A stretch of DNA of 64,000 bases from Sabellastarte sp. h YS-2021 (GCA_964017235.1 OZ024933.1:5831962-5895961), one strand, 5' to 3'. Positions 1-9,460 are shown, counted from the first letter of the stretch. Made by a program: numbers and translations. Notes: generated by a model from the sequence alone, not told the origin.

Positions 1-387
1 TTAATATTAATATGCATTTATGAAATTAGCATTGGTATTAACAAATCTTAATAAATATAGAAACATGTTAAAATCATCAACATTCAAAAACGTTAAAATT
101 GACACATGTTGAAATCGCCAACATTTAACAATCTTAGTTATACTAACATTGATAAATGTTTGTATGAAAAACGTTGATAAACATTTGAATCCAAACATTG
201 TACCTGTTTTCATTTTTATACCAAATATCAACGTTTTAATGTCTGTGTTTATGAATGTTTATCAACACATGAAATGCTTATTGGGTTACCTTGCACATTC
301 TGCGGAAGTTTTAGAATGTTTAAAATTTCTGCCTCTGAATTTGGTACCATGGACATCTGTAGATGAATGTAAGCATGCACAAAGATG
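1..387. other. AT-rich non-coding stretch
   Basis: No gene is seen. The first 250 bases repeat short degenerate motifs built on AACATT and AAACGTT, which suggests the interior of an old repeat. Nothing further can be supported. Confidence 0.5.
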
Positions 388-590
388 AATTTAGTGCTAC
401 GGTACCTGAAGGTGTAGTCCACGGTGTATATAAGATTGTGACTCAGTTGTCTTTTGGTGTAACATGGTGACACAATGCGAGTGGAGGTAAATAGACATTC
501 CACCATTGTGTCACAACTTCGCATACAAACCTTACACGGTACTTAAAGGACAGCGGTGTTTCACCCAATGCCTGTAGTGTGATGGAAACA
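388..590. repeat. Partial copy of a CCCTTTCACACTACAG-type DNA transposon
   Basis: This stretch matches 54205-54340 (shared blocks such as GGTGTAGTCCACGG / GGTGTGGTCCACGG, ATGGTGACA and TTTGCATACAAA) and ends in CCTGTAGTGTGATGG, which resembles the terminus of the fuller copies at 41080-41607 and 53992-54645. No coding potential is seen; it is a decayed non-autonomous copy. Confidence 0.6.
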
Positions 591-599
591 CCAAATCTC

Positions 600-1377
600 A
601 AATAGATATGATGCATTCTTGGAGGTGGTTCCGCCACTGAGTAAAACCTCTAACTGTGGAACACACCGCCTTTAGGGTTCTAGATTGAATACAGCTAATA
701 ATAGTATGTAGGATTATTCTCTGAAGAACTGATATGACTTTTTAAAACTTTGTGGAAATTCTCAACTCGGATAGCTTCAGATAAGATTAGATAATTGGTT
801 GTATCATATCTAAACTACCTATGCATTGAATATTTTGTACTAAAAAACTAAATCTTATGTGAAAATATTATATCTAATTTTGTGAAAATATTATATCTAT
901 CCAGTTTTTGGTGCATTGATATTGATATATTTGTACGAGTGCATAGTGTACTCTTATGTACTCTTAGAAAGAAAACAAAAAGAAAGTTTTCTAATGAAAT
1001 ATGTACAAAGAAGTTTGTTGGTCTTAACTTTTTAGACAAGCCATATTTCAAAGATTTACTATTATTACAAGTGAAGCCAAGTGCCTACACTAAAATGTAG
1101 AATTATTTATTTATTCATTTATTTATTATTCCAGACTCTTAGTCCATAAGTAAATGTAAAATTATATAAAAAAGAAGTAAAATTGAAAAACAAACATAGA
1201 TTCACAGGATATTTCGGTGTACAAATACCTAAAATACTCAAACTTAAAACAATCTGAGACTAAATTCATTTGTATATTTACCTGCCGTAGCTAGCCCCAC
1301 TACATATGAAATCAAAACATATTTGAAAAATAAGACTGAAAGTGTATGGCTTTGAAACTTGATGTTTAGAAGTATAA
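600..1377. other. Intergenic AT-rich sequence
   Basis: No gene is seen. It contains a short ATTT/ATTC-rich simple repeat near 1106-1130 and otherwise featureless AT-rich DNA up to the Polinton-type insertion site. Confidence 0.5.
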
Positions 1378-1383
1378 TCTAGC
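1378..1383. repeat. Left target-site duplication TCTAGC
   Basis: TCTAGC lies directly outside the left terminus. The identical hexamer lies directly outside the right terminus at 8858-8863. A 6-bp duplication is the size made by Maverick/Polinton integrases. Confidence 0.85.
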
Positions 1384-1902
1384 AGTAGTATAGGAGTTAG
1401 TATGGTCACACAAATAGTCACACAATCTACGTGGTCCCCCCCCCCCCCCCCCCCCCCCCCTGGGGGTTGTATAGATTTTTGTGACCAGCAGTCACGGCCC
1501 ATCTGTGTGAGGAGGGGGATATGGGGGAGTTGGGGGGTTTACTTAATGCAGGGTGTTAATTATCTGTGAAAATTAGGTTGAAATGGAATACATTTATTGG
1601 AATGAAGTACATAAAATATTCATAGCATCACCAACAAATAAACAACATTTAAAGCTACATGAAGGCAAATAAAATCATGCCAAACAGCTAAAGTAAAATA
1701 AAACCAGCAAACATCCAAGGACCTTTAAAAACTAGTAAACAACTTTGGAATGTTTAAGCATCTACATATTTATAGCAACAAATAAGGGACATTTAAAACT
1801 ACAAATTATCATAAATATGAAACATCCAAAAAAGTTAAGACATTTAATCCCATACAAATTTGTAAGGACATTTAAAAACGAAATAGTCATGAAAGGTAAA
1901 AT

Positions 1903-2207
1903 GATTATATGGTCCATTAGCCGTTGAATGACTATAGTGTTTGCTACTTTTCATATTTTCAAAAATAAAAGCATCATAAAAATTCCTGGATTTCCATTGG
2001 GGTGACTATAATTCCAGCAATCCGATTGGCGTGACTATAAATCAGCGTTGTATAGATTTTTGGATTATATGGTCCATTAGCCGCTGAATGACTATAGTGT
2101 TTGCTACTTTTCATATTTTCAAAAATAAAAGCATCATAAAAATTCCTGGATTTCCATTGGGGTGACTATAATTCCAGCAATCCGATTGGCGTGACTATAA
2201 ATCAGCG
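1903..2207 (+). repeat. Direct duplication of about 145 bp inside the left TIR
   Basis: Two nearly identical units (1903-2047 and 2063-2207) run from GATTATATGGTCC to ATAAATCAGCG. The same pair is mirrored in the right TIR at about 8050-8354, so the duplication predates, or has been copied between, the arms. Confidence 0.8.
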
Positions 2208-2989
2208 TCAGGGGTCATTTAAACATCTACAAATTAAAGCTAACCAAAAAAGTACACACAAGTAATGGTCAAGCTTTTTTCCCACAATTTTTTTCCTTTA
2301 AAAAGCCAGTTAAAGGGACCCAGTTTCAAATTGTCACAGCAGCCTTTCATTAGACGTTGCATATAATTCAAACCCAATCCCTTTAATTTAAACCAACCCC
2401 TGTACATTATTACCTTTATTTTTAAGTAATTACCTTATTTTAAAGTTTTCTCCATGACTGCTATTCAATAATACTGGAATAAGTAAGAATCCCTCTAATA
2501 TACCAAAGTCCCAAAAATTTAAATATCATATACTAGAGTCCAATGGAAAGGCTATTATTCCCCACTGACAAAGCCATTCGCACAGGTGGCGTCATTCATC
2601 ATTAAAAAGGTCTTGTTAAGGAATTATAATGCATAATTTTCAAATGCTCATAACTTTTTGAGGGATAGTCCGATTTTAAAAATTAAAAAAGCGTCTTAAT
2701 CAGTGAGTCTAGACGAACGTGTTGATATGAAACACGCTCCTGTTAAACCATTAATAAAAATTTCAAAAAAATATTCATTAACTATGTTAAGAGACACATA
2801 ATTTGCATTTTTCAAACGGCCCCAACTCTGCGAGGGATAGTCGGATTTTAAAAATTCGAAAAGCGTCTTAATCAGTGAGTCCCGGCGAACGTTTTGATAT
2901 CAAACTTAACCTTGTATGAGAAATAACGGGAAATTTTAACTATACCAAAGCGTTCATTATGATGTAACACATGTGCCGCATAAAATCGC

Positions 2990-3545
2990 ACGCGTAACAT
3001 ATGACTGTACATGTAACACAATGTGCACCGCACATGTAACACAATGTGCGCACATTTAACGCGTGTGACCCTCACAAACCGCACATGTAACACAATGTGC
3101 ACCGCACATGTAACACAATGTGCGCACGTGTGACCCTCACAAACCGCACATGTAACACAATGTGCACCGCACATGTAACACAATGTGCGCACATGTAACA
3201 CAATGTGCGCACATGTGACCCTCACAAACCGCACATGTAACACAATGTGCGCACATGTAACACAATGTGCGCACATGTGACCCTCACAAACCGCACATGT
3301 AACACAATGTGCGCACATGTAACACAATGTCCGCACATGTAACACAATGTGCGCACATGTGACCCTCACAAACTGCACATGTAACACAATGTGCACCGCA
3401 CATGTAACACAATGTGCGCACATGTGACCCACACAAACCGCACATGTAACACAATGTACACCACACAAACTGCACGTGTAACACAATGTGCGCACATGTA
3501 ACGCGTGTGACCCACACAAACCGCACACGTAACATAATGTGCACA
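2990..3545. repeat. CACATGTAACACAATGTG minisatellite in left TIR
   Basis: This is a tandem array of units such as CACATGTAACACAATGTGCG and CACATGTGACCCTCACAAACC, in a higher-order period of about 65 bp. It leaves Cys-rich open frames on the minus strand in more than one frame, which is a by-product of the repeat and not evidence of a gene. A mirrored array lies at 6713-7275. Confidence 0.85.
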
Positions 3546-3652
3546 TGAGGCTCATCAAACGTAATCCATCTCAGGGTTTCCTGGTCCCCCCTTCCTCGGA
3601 AGGTATTATTTGTTCGCAGACAAGGGTATCGTCTCGGGACCCCAACCGAGAC

Positions 3653-3859
3653 TCATTGTTGCCAGGATTCAATCACTTGACCATCTTTTAGCACTCTCAC
3701 GTTTATTAGGTTGTTACCGAATCTGGCTTGACCGTACTGTAATCCAGCCATCGCACACTCTTTGGCATCCGCGTATTTCTTCTTGCTGGGTAATTTTTCC
3801 AAGTATTCTATCGTATACGTATACTTTGCGATACTAGGGTGATATCTGACATGCTCCAT
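3653..3859 (-). CDS. 68-aa protein encoded in left TIR (copy 1)
   Basis: I do not recognise the family. The 68-residue protein starts MEHVRYHPSIAKYTYTIEYL and ends VIESWQQ; it is charged and soluble-looking, with no signal peptide or membrane segment. The start is set by the shared ATG in both TIR copies, preceded by a poly-A/T-rich leader. It differs from the right-arm copy by one residue (N against D after RFG). It lies downstream of the ATPase gene on the same strand with about 100 bp between them, so it could be co-transcribed with the ATPase or driven from the AT-rich leader. Conservation of the frame between arms supports a real gene, although arm homogenisation would also preserve it. 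Confidence 0.7.
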   Translation of the reverse strand: MEHVRYHPSIAKYTYTIEYLEKLPSKKKYADAKECAMAGLQYGQARFGNNLINVRVLKDGQVIESWQQ

Positions 3860-3964
3860 CTTTTTTTTTTTGATTTTGTTTTTATTTTTTTAATTTTTAA
3901 AATTTTTTTATATTTTTTATTCATTAAAAATTCGGATGTTCGATAAAATCGACGCAGGAACTGT

Positions 3965-5641
3965 CTAATTGTAAGGGGTCTTGTAACTTTCTACAGAGCT
4001 TTCATCCTGTGCATGCGGATCGGATTCCCCATCCGTTTCATAGCTGTCATCCTGTGCATGCTGATCGGATTCCCCATCCGTTTCAGAGCTTTCTTCCTCT
4101 GTATGCGAATCGGATTCATCATCTGTACTATCATCATCGTTTTCTTCTTCGCTGTCAATAAGTTCATCAAACAAAGATGAGTTTCGACGAAGAACTATTT
4201 TCAAAGCCTGAACGAATATGTAATGTTTTTCATTCATTAAGGTCTGGATCTCTTCCATCACTTCCTGGTGTATCGTACTCCTTTTCAAATGATGCACAGT
4301 TGTCAAAATATCGGCATAACTTTTCATAATACCCTTTCTATACTTCCAAAATAAGTCTTCTGTGGCCTTTTGTCTCGATTCTACTTCGGAATAACCCTCT
4401 TTCTCGTAGGATTCAACCTTTTCGGAGTATTGGTCATCGTACTTTCTATACACTCTTTGCACTATGTTATCCCATCCAGATTCATCGGGTTCATCTGTAT
4501 TTTCATCGCACAGTCTTTTCATAGGGGGCTCATCATTTTCGGGACACCCTCTTTTAACGTGTTTCTGTAGGTCCATTGTAGATGCAAAAATAATACCGCA
4601 ATCGATGCAAGACCATTGGCTTTTATCCATTTTATATATATCTTCAACTCTCTTTTTCACACTGTTTCCCTGCTGACTGTCAGATGTTAAGTGATGCATC
4701 TTACGCTTTCCAACCCCTTTTATAATATTAGTCCTAAGCCTGTCTTCATCGGCTGTATCTTGTTTGAGGTCGACTAGTAAATAGCCGTAGGGCTCCTTGG
4801 TAGCATAATGAAATGCATCTAAAAACGACTGAGAATTATTCGGGTACATCTGCCTTGCCAAATGCGCCACCTGTTGCTGGTTGCGCGGATTTTTAAAAAG
4901 TACAATATATTGCGTATTTAAGTTTATGGTTCTGTTTTCTTTGCCATGGTGGTACAAATTTTGTAGCAAGCAAATGACGCTCAAGTTACAATGGTGAGAG
5001 CCTTCGGTATACATTTCGCATACGTCTACATTTTTTGTGGTATCTTTCATAAGGTCATCGTAAATGTACAAGGTAGGCTGACCATCGGGAGTCCGCTGTT
5101 CGATACCCTGCACAAATTCTATATGAGGAACATTTTCTTGTAAATCAGTGTAAGCAGGCTGCCATCTTTTGTAAAACCATAAGATCTTTTCAGGAGGAGG
5201 TGTTATCATTGATTCAGCCTGTTGCAGTAAATGTTTCATCCAGGTTGTTTTTCCGCAAGAGGTCGGTCCTGCCAATAACATTGTAAATGGGTGCCTAAAC
5301 ACAAAGGCATTCTCCTGTTTTGACGATACTTTCAAACGCGGAAGATAAATTTGTCTCAATCCGTGTAATGCTTCGGATGATAAAAACTTTTCTTGCGGTG
5401 TCTCGGGTGTTACAATGGGCACGTGTGTGACATCGGGTGCTATGTGTGCCACATTAGGGTTTATATTTGAGACGCGTGTAACATTTGGCATTGCGTGTGC
5501 AAGATCAGCCGACGATGGATTTACAATTCTTTTCTCATTCCAACCCGACATTGCACCCCTTTTGTGCTGTGTAAACATATGTCTCCTGAATGAATAAGGT
5601 GTAGCAAAACCCTTTGAGCACTTTTCGCATGTTTTATTCAT
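3965..5641 (-). CDS. Packaging-type FtsK/HerA (A32-like) ATPase with zinc fingers
   Basis: The protein has 558 residues. An N-terminal C2H2 finger uses C5, C8, H21 and H26. Residues 51-77 are short Val/His/Pro-rich repeats. The ATPase core shows Walker A AGPTSCGKT (124-132), Walker B LYIYDD (191-196) and a glutamine motif ICLLQN (223-228). A second finger with the same spacing uses C345, C348, H361 and C366. The C-terminus from about 490 is highly acidic and holds two copies of an ETDGESD-QHAQD / ETDGESD-PHAQD unit. The core pattern is that of the DNA-pumping ATPases of Polintons and adintovirus-like elements, which fill capsids; their usual length is about 200-300 aa, so the finger and acidic extensions are additions. 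The frame is intact. It stops 8 bp before the TIR. It is transcribed divergently from the basic-protein gene. Family placement is from motif recognition only. Confidence 0.82.
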   Translation of the reverse strand: MNKTCEKCSKGFATPYSFRRHMFTQHKRGAMSGWNEKRIVNPSSADLAHAMPNVTRVSNINPNVAHIAPDVTHVPIVTPETPQEKFLSSEALHGLRQIYLPRLKVSSKQENAFVFRHPFTMLLAGPTSCGKTTWMKHLLQQAESMITPPPEKILWFYKRWQPAYTDLQENVPHIEFVQGIEQRTPDGQPTLYIYDDLMKDTTKNVDVCEMYTEGSHHCNLSVICLLQNLYHHGKENRTINLNTQYIVLFKNPRNQQQVAHLARQMYPNNSQSFLDAFHYATKEPYGYLLVDLKQDTADEDRLRTNIIKGVGKRKMHHLTSDSQQGNSVKKRVEDIYKMDKSQWSCIDCGIIFASTMDLQKHVKRGCPENDEPPMKRLCDENTDEPDESGWDNIVQRVYRKYDDQYSEKVESYEKEGYSEVESRQKATEDLFWKYRKGIMKSYADILTTVHHLKRSTIHQEVMEEIQTLMNEKHYIFVQALKIVLRRNSSLFDELIDSEEENDDDSTDDESDSHTEEESSETDGESDQHAQDDSYETDGESDPHAQDESSVESYKTPYN

Positions 5642-5695
5642 GGTGACTCTTCAGTGTCTAGGAATAAAACGTCTTCATCTAAATGTAACTGCCAT

Positions 5696-5703
5696 CTTTT
5701 ATA
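5696..5703 (-). promoter_or_regulatory. TATA box for the ATPase gene
   Basis: TATAAAAG on the minus strand lies about 55 bp upstream of the ATPase ATG. Placed opposite a matching box for the divergent gene, it makes the 345-bp intergenic region a likely bidirectional promoter. Confidence 0.5.
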
Positions 5704-5871
5704 AATTTGCCCACTCGATGCATAGGATTTTTAGTTAAATTTATTACCCAACAAACAATGTATTTGACCTAAATACCCGGATTTGTAAAAGGCCTTAGCC
5801 AAACCATAGCCTTAACTTTTGTACCTTAACGAAAGCAAGTGGCTAGGTGGCTCAAAAATATTTGAAAAGTT

Positions 5872-5879
5872 TATAAAAG
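5872..5879 (+). promoter_or_regulatory. TATA box for the basic-protein gene
   Basis: An identical TATAAAAG on the plus strand lies about 108 bp upstream of the ATG at 5987. The intervening sequence has no in-frame ATG that I can see displacing that start. Confidence 0.5.
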
Positions 5880-5986
5880 ACCGTAGAATCCGAGGTGCGT
5901 AGTATAAGATTGAATATTCTCGATCAAAAACTTTAAACCTTACTAACTGAGCCATATAGAGTGTATCTTGTATGTAAGGAAAAAAT

Positions 5987-6280
5987 ATGTGGATACCCAA
6001 AGGTTACCATCCGTTTAAATTAATCAGCCCGGTGCAACAGCAAACCGAAATGGCTGAAATGTTGGTCAAAAGGAAGAGAGCCATGGAAAAACAGGCTCAG
6101 AAAAAAGGAATAGGAAAACCGACGGAAAAAAAGAAGAAAAGTATAAGAAAAATGGTGAAGAAAAAGAAGACCGGTAATAACTATGTAACTAAAAAGTCCG
6201 GGAGTAAAAATACATCAGTCAGGAGAGTTAAAAAGTCTACAAGAGGTCGAAGGACGGTGCGAACGGATATATTTTCGTGA
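5987..6280 (+). CDS. Lys/Arg-rich 97-aa putative core (DNA-binding) protein
   Basis: The 97-residue product has about 31 Lys or Arg residues, including runs such as EKKKK and VKKKK and a C-terminal RRVKKSTRGRR block; the N-terminus MWIPKGYHPF is more ordinary. I do not recognise a family. Small, very basic proteins of this kind condense DNA in the capsids of adenoviruses and related double-stranded DNA viruses, so a protamine-like role is a reasonable inference. The gene is divergent from the ATPase, ends 21 bp before the right TIR and is followed in the TIR by the 68-aa gene on the same strand. Confidence 0.7.
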   Translation: MWIPKGYHPFKLISPVQQQTEMAEMLVKRKRAMEKQAQKKGIGKPTEKKKKSIRKMVKKKKTGNNYVTKKSGSKNTSVRRVKKSTRGRRTVRTDIFS

Positions 6281-6397
6281 TGGAGTAAAATAAGGCGGTT
6301 ACTGCGTCGATTTTATCGAACATCCGAATTTTAAATGAATAAAAAATATAAAAAAATTTTAAAAATTAAAAAAATAAAAACAAAATCAAAAAAAAAG

Positions 6398-6604
6398 ATG
6401 GAGCATGTCAGATATCACCCTAGTATCGCAAAGTATACGTATACGATAGAATACTTGGAAAAATTACCCAGCAAGAAGAAATACGCGGATGCCAAAGAGT
6501 GTGCGATGGCTGGATTACAGTACGGTCAAGCCAGATTCGGTAACGACCTAATAAATGTGAGAGTGCTAAAAGATGGTCAAGTGATTGAATCCTGGCAACA
6601 ATGA
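6398..6604 (+). CDS. 68-aa protein encoded in right TIR (copy 2)
   Basis: Same gene as 3653-3859 in mirror image. An in-frame upstream ATG at 6335 exists only in this arm because of a one-base difference, so the start at 6398 shared by both arms is preferred. It follows the basic-protein gene on the same strand after about 117 bp. The family is not recognised. Confidence 0.7.
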   Translation: MEHVRYHPSIAKYTYTIEYLEKLPSKKKYADAKECAMAGLQYGQARFGNDLINVRVLKDGQVIESWQQ

Positions 6605-6712
6605 GTCTCGGTTGGGGTCCCGAGACGATACCCTTGTCTGCGAACAAATAATACCTTCCGAGGAAGGGGGGACCAGGAAACCCTGAGATGGATTACGTTT
6701 GATGAGCCTCAT

Positions 6713-7275
6713 GTGCGGTGCACATTATGTTACGTGTGCGGTTTGTGTGGGTCACACGCGTTACATGTGCGCACATTGTGTTACACGTGCAGTTTGTGCG
6801 GTGTACATTGTGTTACATGTGCGGTTTGTGTGGGTCACATGTGCGCACATTGTGTTACATGTGCGGTGCACATTGTGTTACATGTGCGGTTTGTGAGGGT
6901 CACATGTGCGCACATTGTGTTACATGTGCGCACATTGTGTTACATGTGCGGTTTGTGAGGGTCACACGTGCGCACATTGTGTTACATGTGCGGTGCACAT
7001 TGTGTTACATGTGCGGTTTGTGAGGGTCACACGTGCGCACATTGTGTTACATGTGCGGTGCACATTGTGTTACATGTGCGGTTTGTGAGGGTCACACGTG
7101 CGCACATTGTGTTACATGTGCGGTGCACATTGTGTTACATGTGTTACATGTGCGGTTTGTGAGGGTCACACGCGTTAAATGTGCGCACATTGTGTTACAT
7201 GTGCGGTGCACATTGTGTTACATGTGCGGTGCACATTGTGTTACATGTACAGTCATATGTTACGCGTGCGATTTT
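6713..7275. repeat. Minisatellite in right TIR
   Basis: Mirror of 2990-3545. Units such as CACATTGTGTTACATGTGCG recur with a higher-order period of about 62-65 bp, and small copy differences from the left arm are visible (for example an extra ACATGTGTT near 7140). Confidence 0.85.
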
Positions 7276-8857
7276 ATGCGGCACATGTGTCACATCATAA
7301 TGAACGCTTTGGTATAGTTAAAATTTCCCGTTATTTCTCATACAAGGTTAAGTTTGATATCAAAACGTTCGCCGGGACTCACTGATTAAGACGCTTTTCG
7401 AATTTTTAAAATCCGACTATCCCTCGCAGAGTTGGGGCCGTTTGAAAAATGCAAATTATGTGTCTCTTAACATAGTTAATGAATATTTTTTTGAAATTTT
7501 TATTAATGGTTTAACAGGAGCGTGTTTCATATCAACACGTTCGTCTAGACTCACTGATTAAGACGCTTTTTTAATTTTTAAAATCGGACTATCCCTCAAA
7601 AAGTTATGAGCATTTGAAAATTATGCATTATAATTCCTTAACAAGACCTTTTTAATGATGAATGACGCCACCTGTGCGAATGGCTTTGTCAGTGGGGAAT
7701 AATAGCCTTTCCATTGGACTCTAGTATATGATATTTAAATTTTTGGGACTTTGGTATATTAGAGGGATTCTTACTTATTCCAGTATTATTGAATAGCAGT
7801 CATGGAGAAAACTTTAAAATAAGGTAATTACTTAAAAATAAAGGTAATAATGTACAGGGGTTGGTTTAAATTAAAGGGATTGGGTTTGAATTATATGCAA
7901 CGTCTAATGAAAGGCTGCTGTGACAATTTGAAACTGGGTCCCTTTAACTGGCTTTTTAAAGGAAAAAAATTGTGGGAAAAAAGCTTGACCATTACTTGTG
8001 TGTACTTTTTTGGTTAGCTTTAATTTGTAGATGTTTAAATGACCCCTGACGCCGATTTATAGTCACACCAATCGGATTGCTGGAATTATAGTCACCCCAA
8101 TGGAAATCCAGGAATTTTTATGATGCTTTTATTTTTGAAAATATGAAAAGTAGCAAACACTATAGTCATTCAGCGGCTAATGGACCATATAATCCAAAAA
8201 TCTATACAACGCTGATTTATAGTCACGCCAATCGGATTGCTGGAATTATAGTCACCCCAATGGAAATCCAGGAATTTTTATGATGCTTTTATTTTTGAAA
8301 ATATGAAAAGTAGCAAACACTATAGTCATTCAACGGCTAATGGACCATATAATCATTTTACCTTTCATGACTATTTCGTTTTTAAATGTCCTTACAAATT
8401 TGTACGGGATTAAATGTCTTAACTTTTTTGGATGTTTCATATTTATGATAATTTGTAGTTTTAAATGTCCCTTATTTGTTGCTATAAATATGTAGATGCT
8501 TAAACATTCCAAAGTTGTTTACTAGTTTTTAAAGGTCCTTGGATGTTTGCTGGTTTTATTTTACTTTAGCTGTTTGGCATGATTTTATTTGCCTTCATGT
8601 AGCTTTAAATGTTGTTTATTTGTTGGTGATGCTATGAATATTTTATGTACTTCCTTCCAATAAATGTATTCCATTTCAACCTAATTTTCACAGATAATTA
8701 ACACCCTGCATTAAGTAAACCCCCCAACTCCCCCATATCCCCCTCCTCACACAGATGGGCCGTGACTGCTGGTCACAAAAATCTATACAACCCCCCAGGG
8801 GGGGGACCACGTAGATTGTGTGACTATTTGTGTGACCATACTAACTCCTATACTACT

Positions 8858-8863
8858 TCTAGC
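8858..8863. repeat. Right target-site duplication TCTAGC
   Basis: Identical to 1378-1383 and directly abutting the right terminus. Confidence 0.85.
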
Positions 8864-9190
8864 AACCAATATAAAAGCCCAGATTTGTAGAATATCTGTA
8901 GAATACTCAAAATCTTTATGACAAATCTGAGATTCGTAATTGAGCTACCATATTTTAAATATGTATTGTTTAAGTAAACAATGGGCACGTGATTGGGTTT
9001 ATAACCCTTAACAATGATTTGCAGACATGCAGTTTTAGTGAAATTAAAAACTATTTTATGGTGTTTAGTGCAACTAGAAGATATATTTATAAGATTCTGG
9101 AGACCGTAACTGAGAATGCAATTACTGTCATATCATCTACATATATATTAAGTAATTTAATGACTTGTCTACAAGCTTACACCTAGCACT
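8864..9190. other. Intergenic sequence
   Basis: No gene or repeat is recognised between the transposon's right flank and the LINE fragment. Confidence 0.5.
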
Positions 9191-9191
9191 G

Positions 9192-9460
9192 GAGGATAAC
9201 AAACTTATACTAAGCTTATCAAGATAAACATTGATGAACAATGGTGCCATGATGCCACCCTGTCTGAACCCATTAGACTCTTTAAAGAATCACAAGGCTG
9301 TACTTCCCAATTTAACACAAAAAGACTGCTTATTATGCCAGTACATAAGAGCATGTATGGGTGGATGCATAGTGGTATGTATCTCTCTGTAAGCTTTTTC
9401 AACCAGTACCAGGGATTTATTCTGTCAGAACTTTGCTCTTTTATTAACACAATAAACAAT
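9192..9460 (-). pseudogene. LINE reverse transcriptase fragment
   Basis: Read on the minus strand, the segment gives ALMYWHNKQSFCVKLG, a stop, then NGFRQGGIMAPLFINVYLDK. That matches the RQGG-x-LSP block of non-LTR (CR1/Jockey-like) reverse transcriptases. It has an in-frame stop and no flanking domains, so it is a dead fragment. Confidence 0.75.

Larger units (their letters stand above)
1384..3957 (+). repeat. Left terminal inverted repeat (2.57 kb)
   Basis: The reverse complement of 6302-8857 matches this arm end to end, including internal duplications, a minisatellite and a small gene. A visible difference is a C-tract of about 25 bases at 1436-1460, against 7 in the right arm; small compensating indels occur in the minisatellite. 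The inner boundary is at GACGCAG (3951-3957), 8 bp from the ATPase stop codon. Confidence 0.9.
1384..8857. mobile_element. Polinton/Maverick-derived element with giant TIRs, ATPase-only
   Basis: The element is 7474 bp and is bounded by TCTAGC on both sides. It begins AGTAGTATAG and ends CTATACTACT, giving AG/CT termini. The arms are inverted repeats of 2574 and 2556 bp around a 2344-bp unique core. From the centre outward, the core encodes a packaging-type ATPase (minus) and a basic protein (plus); each arm then carries one copy of a 68-aa gene. Known Polintons also use 6-bp duplications, AG termini, TIRs of hundreds of bp and an FtsK/HerA-type ATPase, but normally span 15-20 kb or more with polymerase B, integrase, protease and capsid genes, none of which are seen here. 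I infer a non-autonomous derivative mobilised in trans. Near-identical arms suggest recent insertion or ongoing conversion. An unrelated viral family with the same TIR logic remains possible. Confidence 0.82.
6302..8857 (-). repeat. Right terminal inverted repeat (2.56 kb)
   Basis: It mirrors 1384-3957, starting at CTGCGTCG (inner edge) and ending CTATACTACT before the TCTAGC duplication. One substitution in the 68-aa gene and a C-tract of 7 rather than about 25 are visible differences between arms. Confidence 0.9.

Noticed and set aside
1278..1502. Gly-rich small frame across the poly-C tract
   Set aside because: The glycine run is the C homopolymer, and the frame straddles the element boundary.
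2872..3558. Long Cys-rich open frames (up to 228 codons, and mirrored at 6699-7385)
   Set aside because: They lie in a minisatellite, are open in more than one frame, and consist only of the translated repeat unit. No promoter, signal peptide or conserved fold.
5812..6000. 62-codon minus-strand open frame in the central promoter region
   Set aside because: It overlaps the plus-strand TATA box and the basic-protein start and has no features of a gene.
6335..6397. N-terminal extension (MNKKYKK...) of the right-arm 68-aa gene
   Set aside because: The upstream ATG exists only in the right arm because of a one-base difference; the left arm supports the start at 6398.
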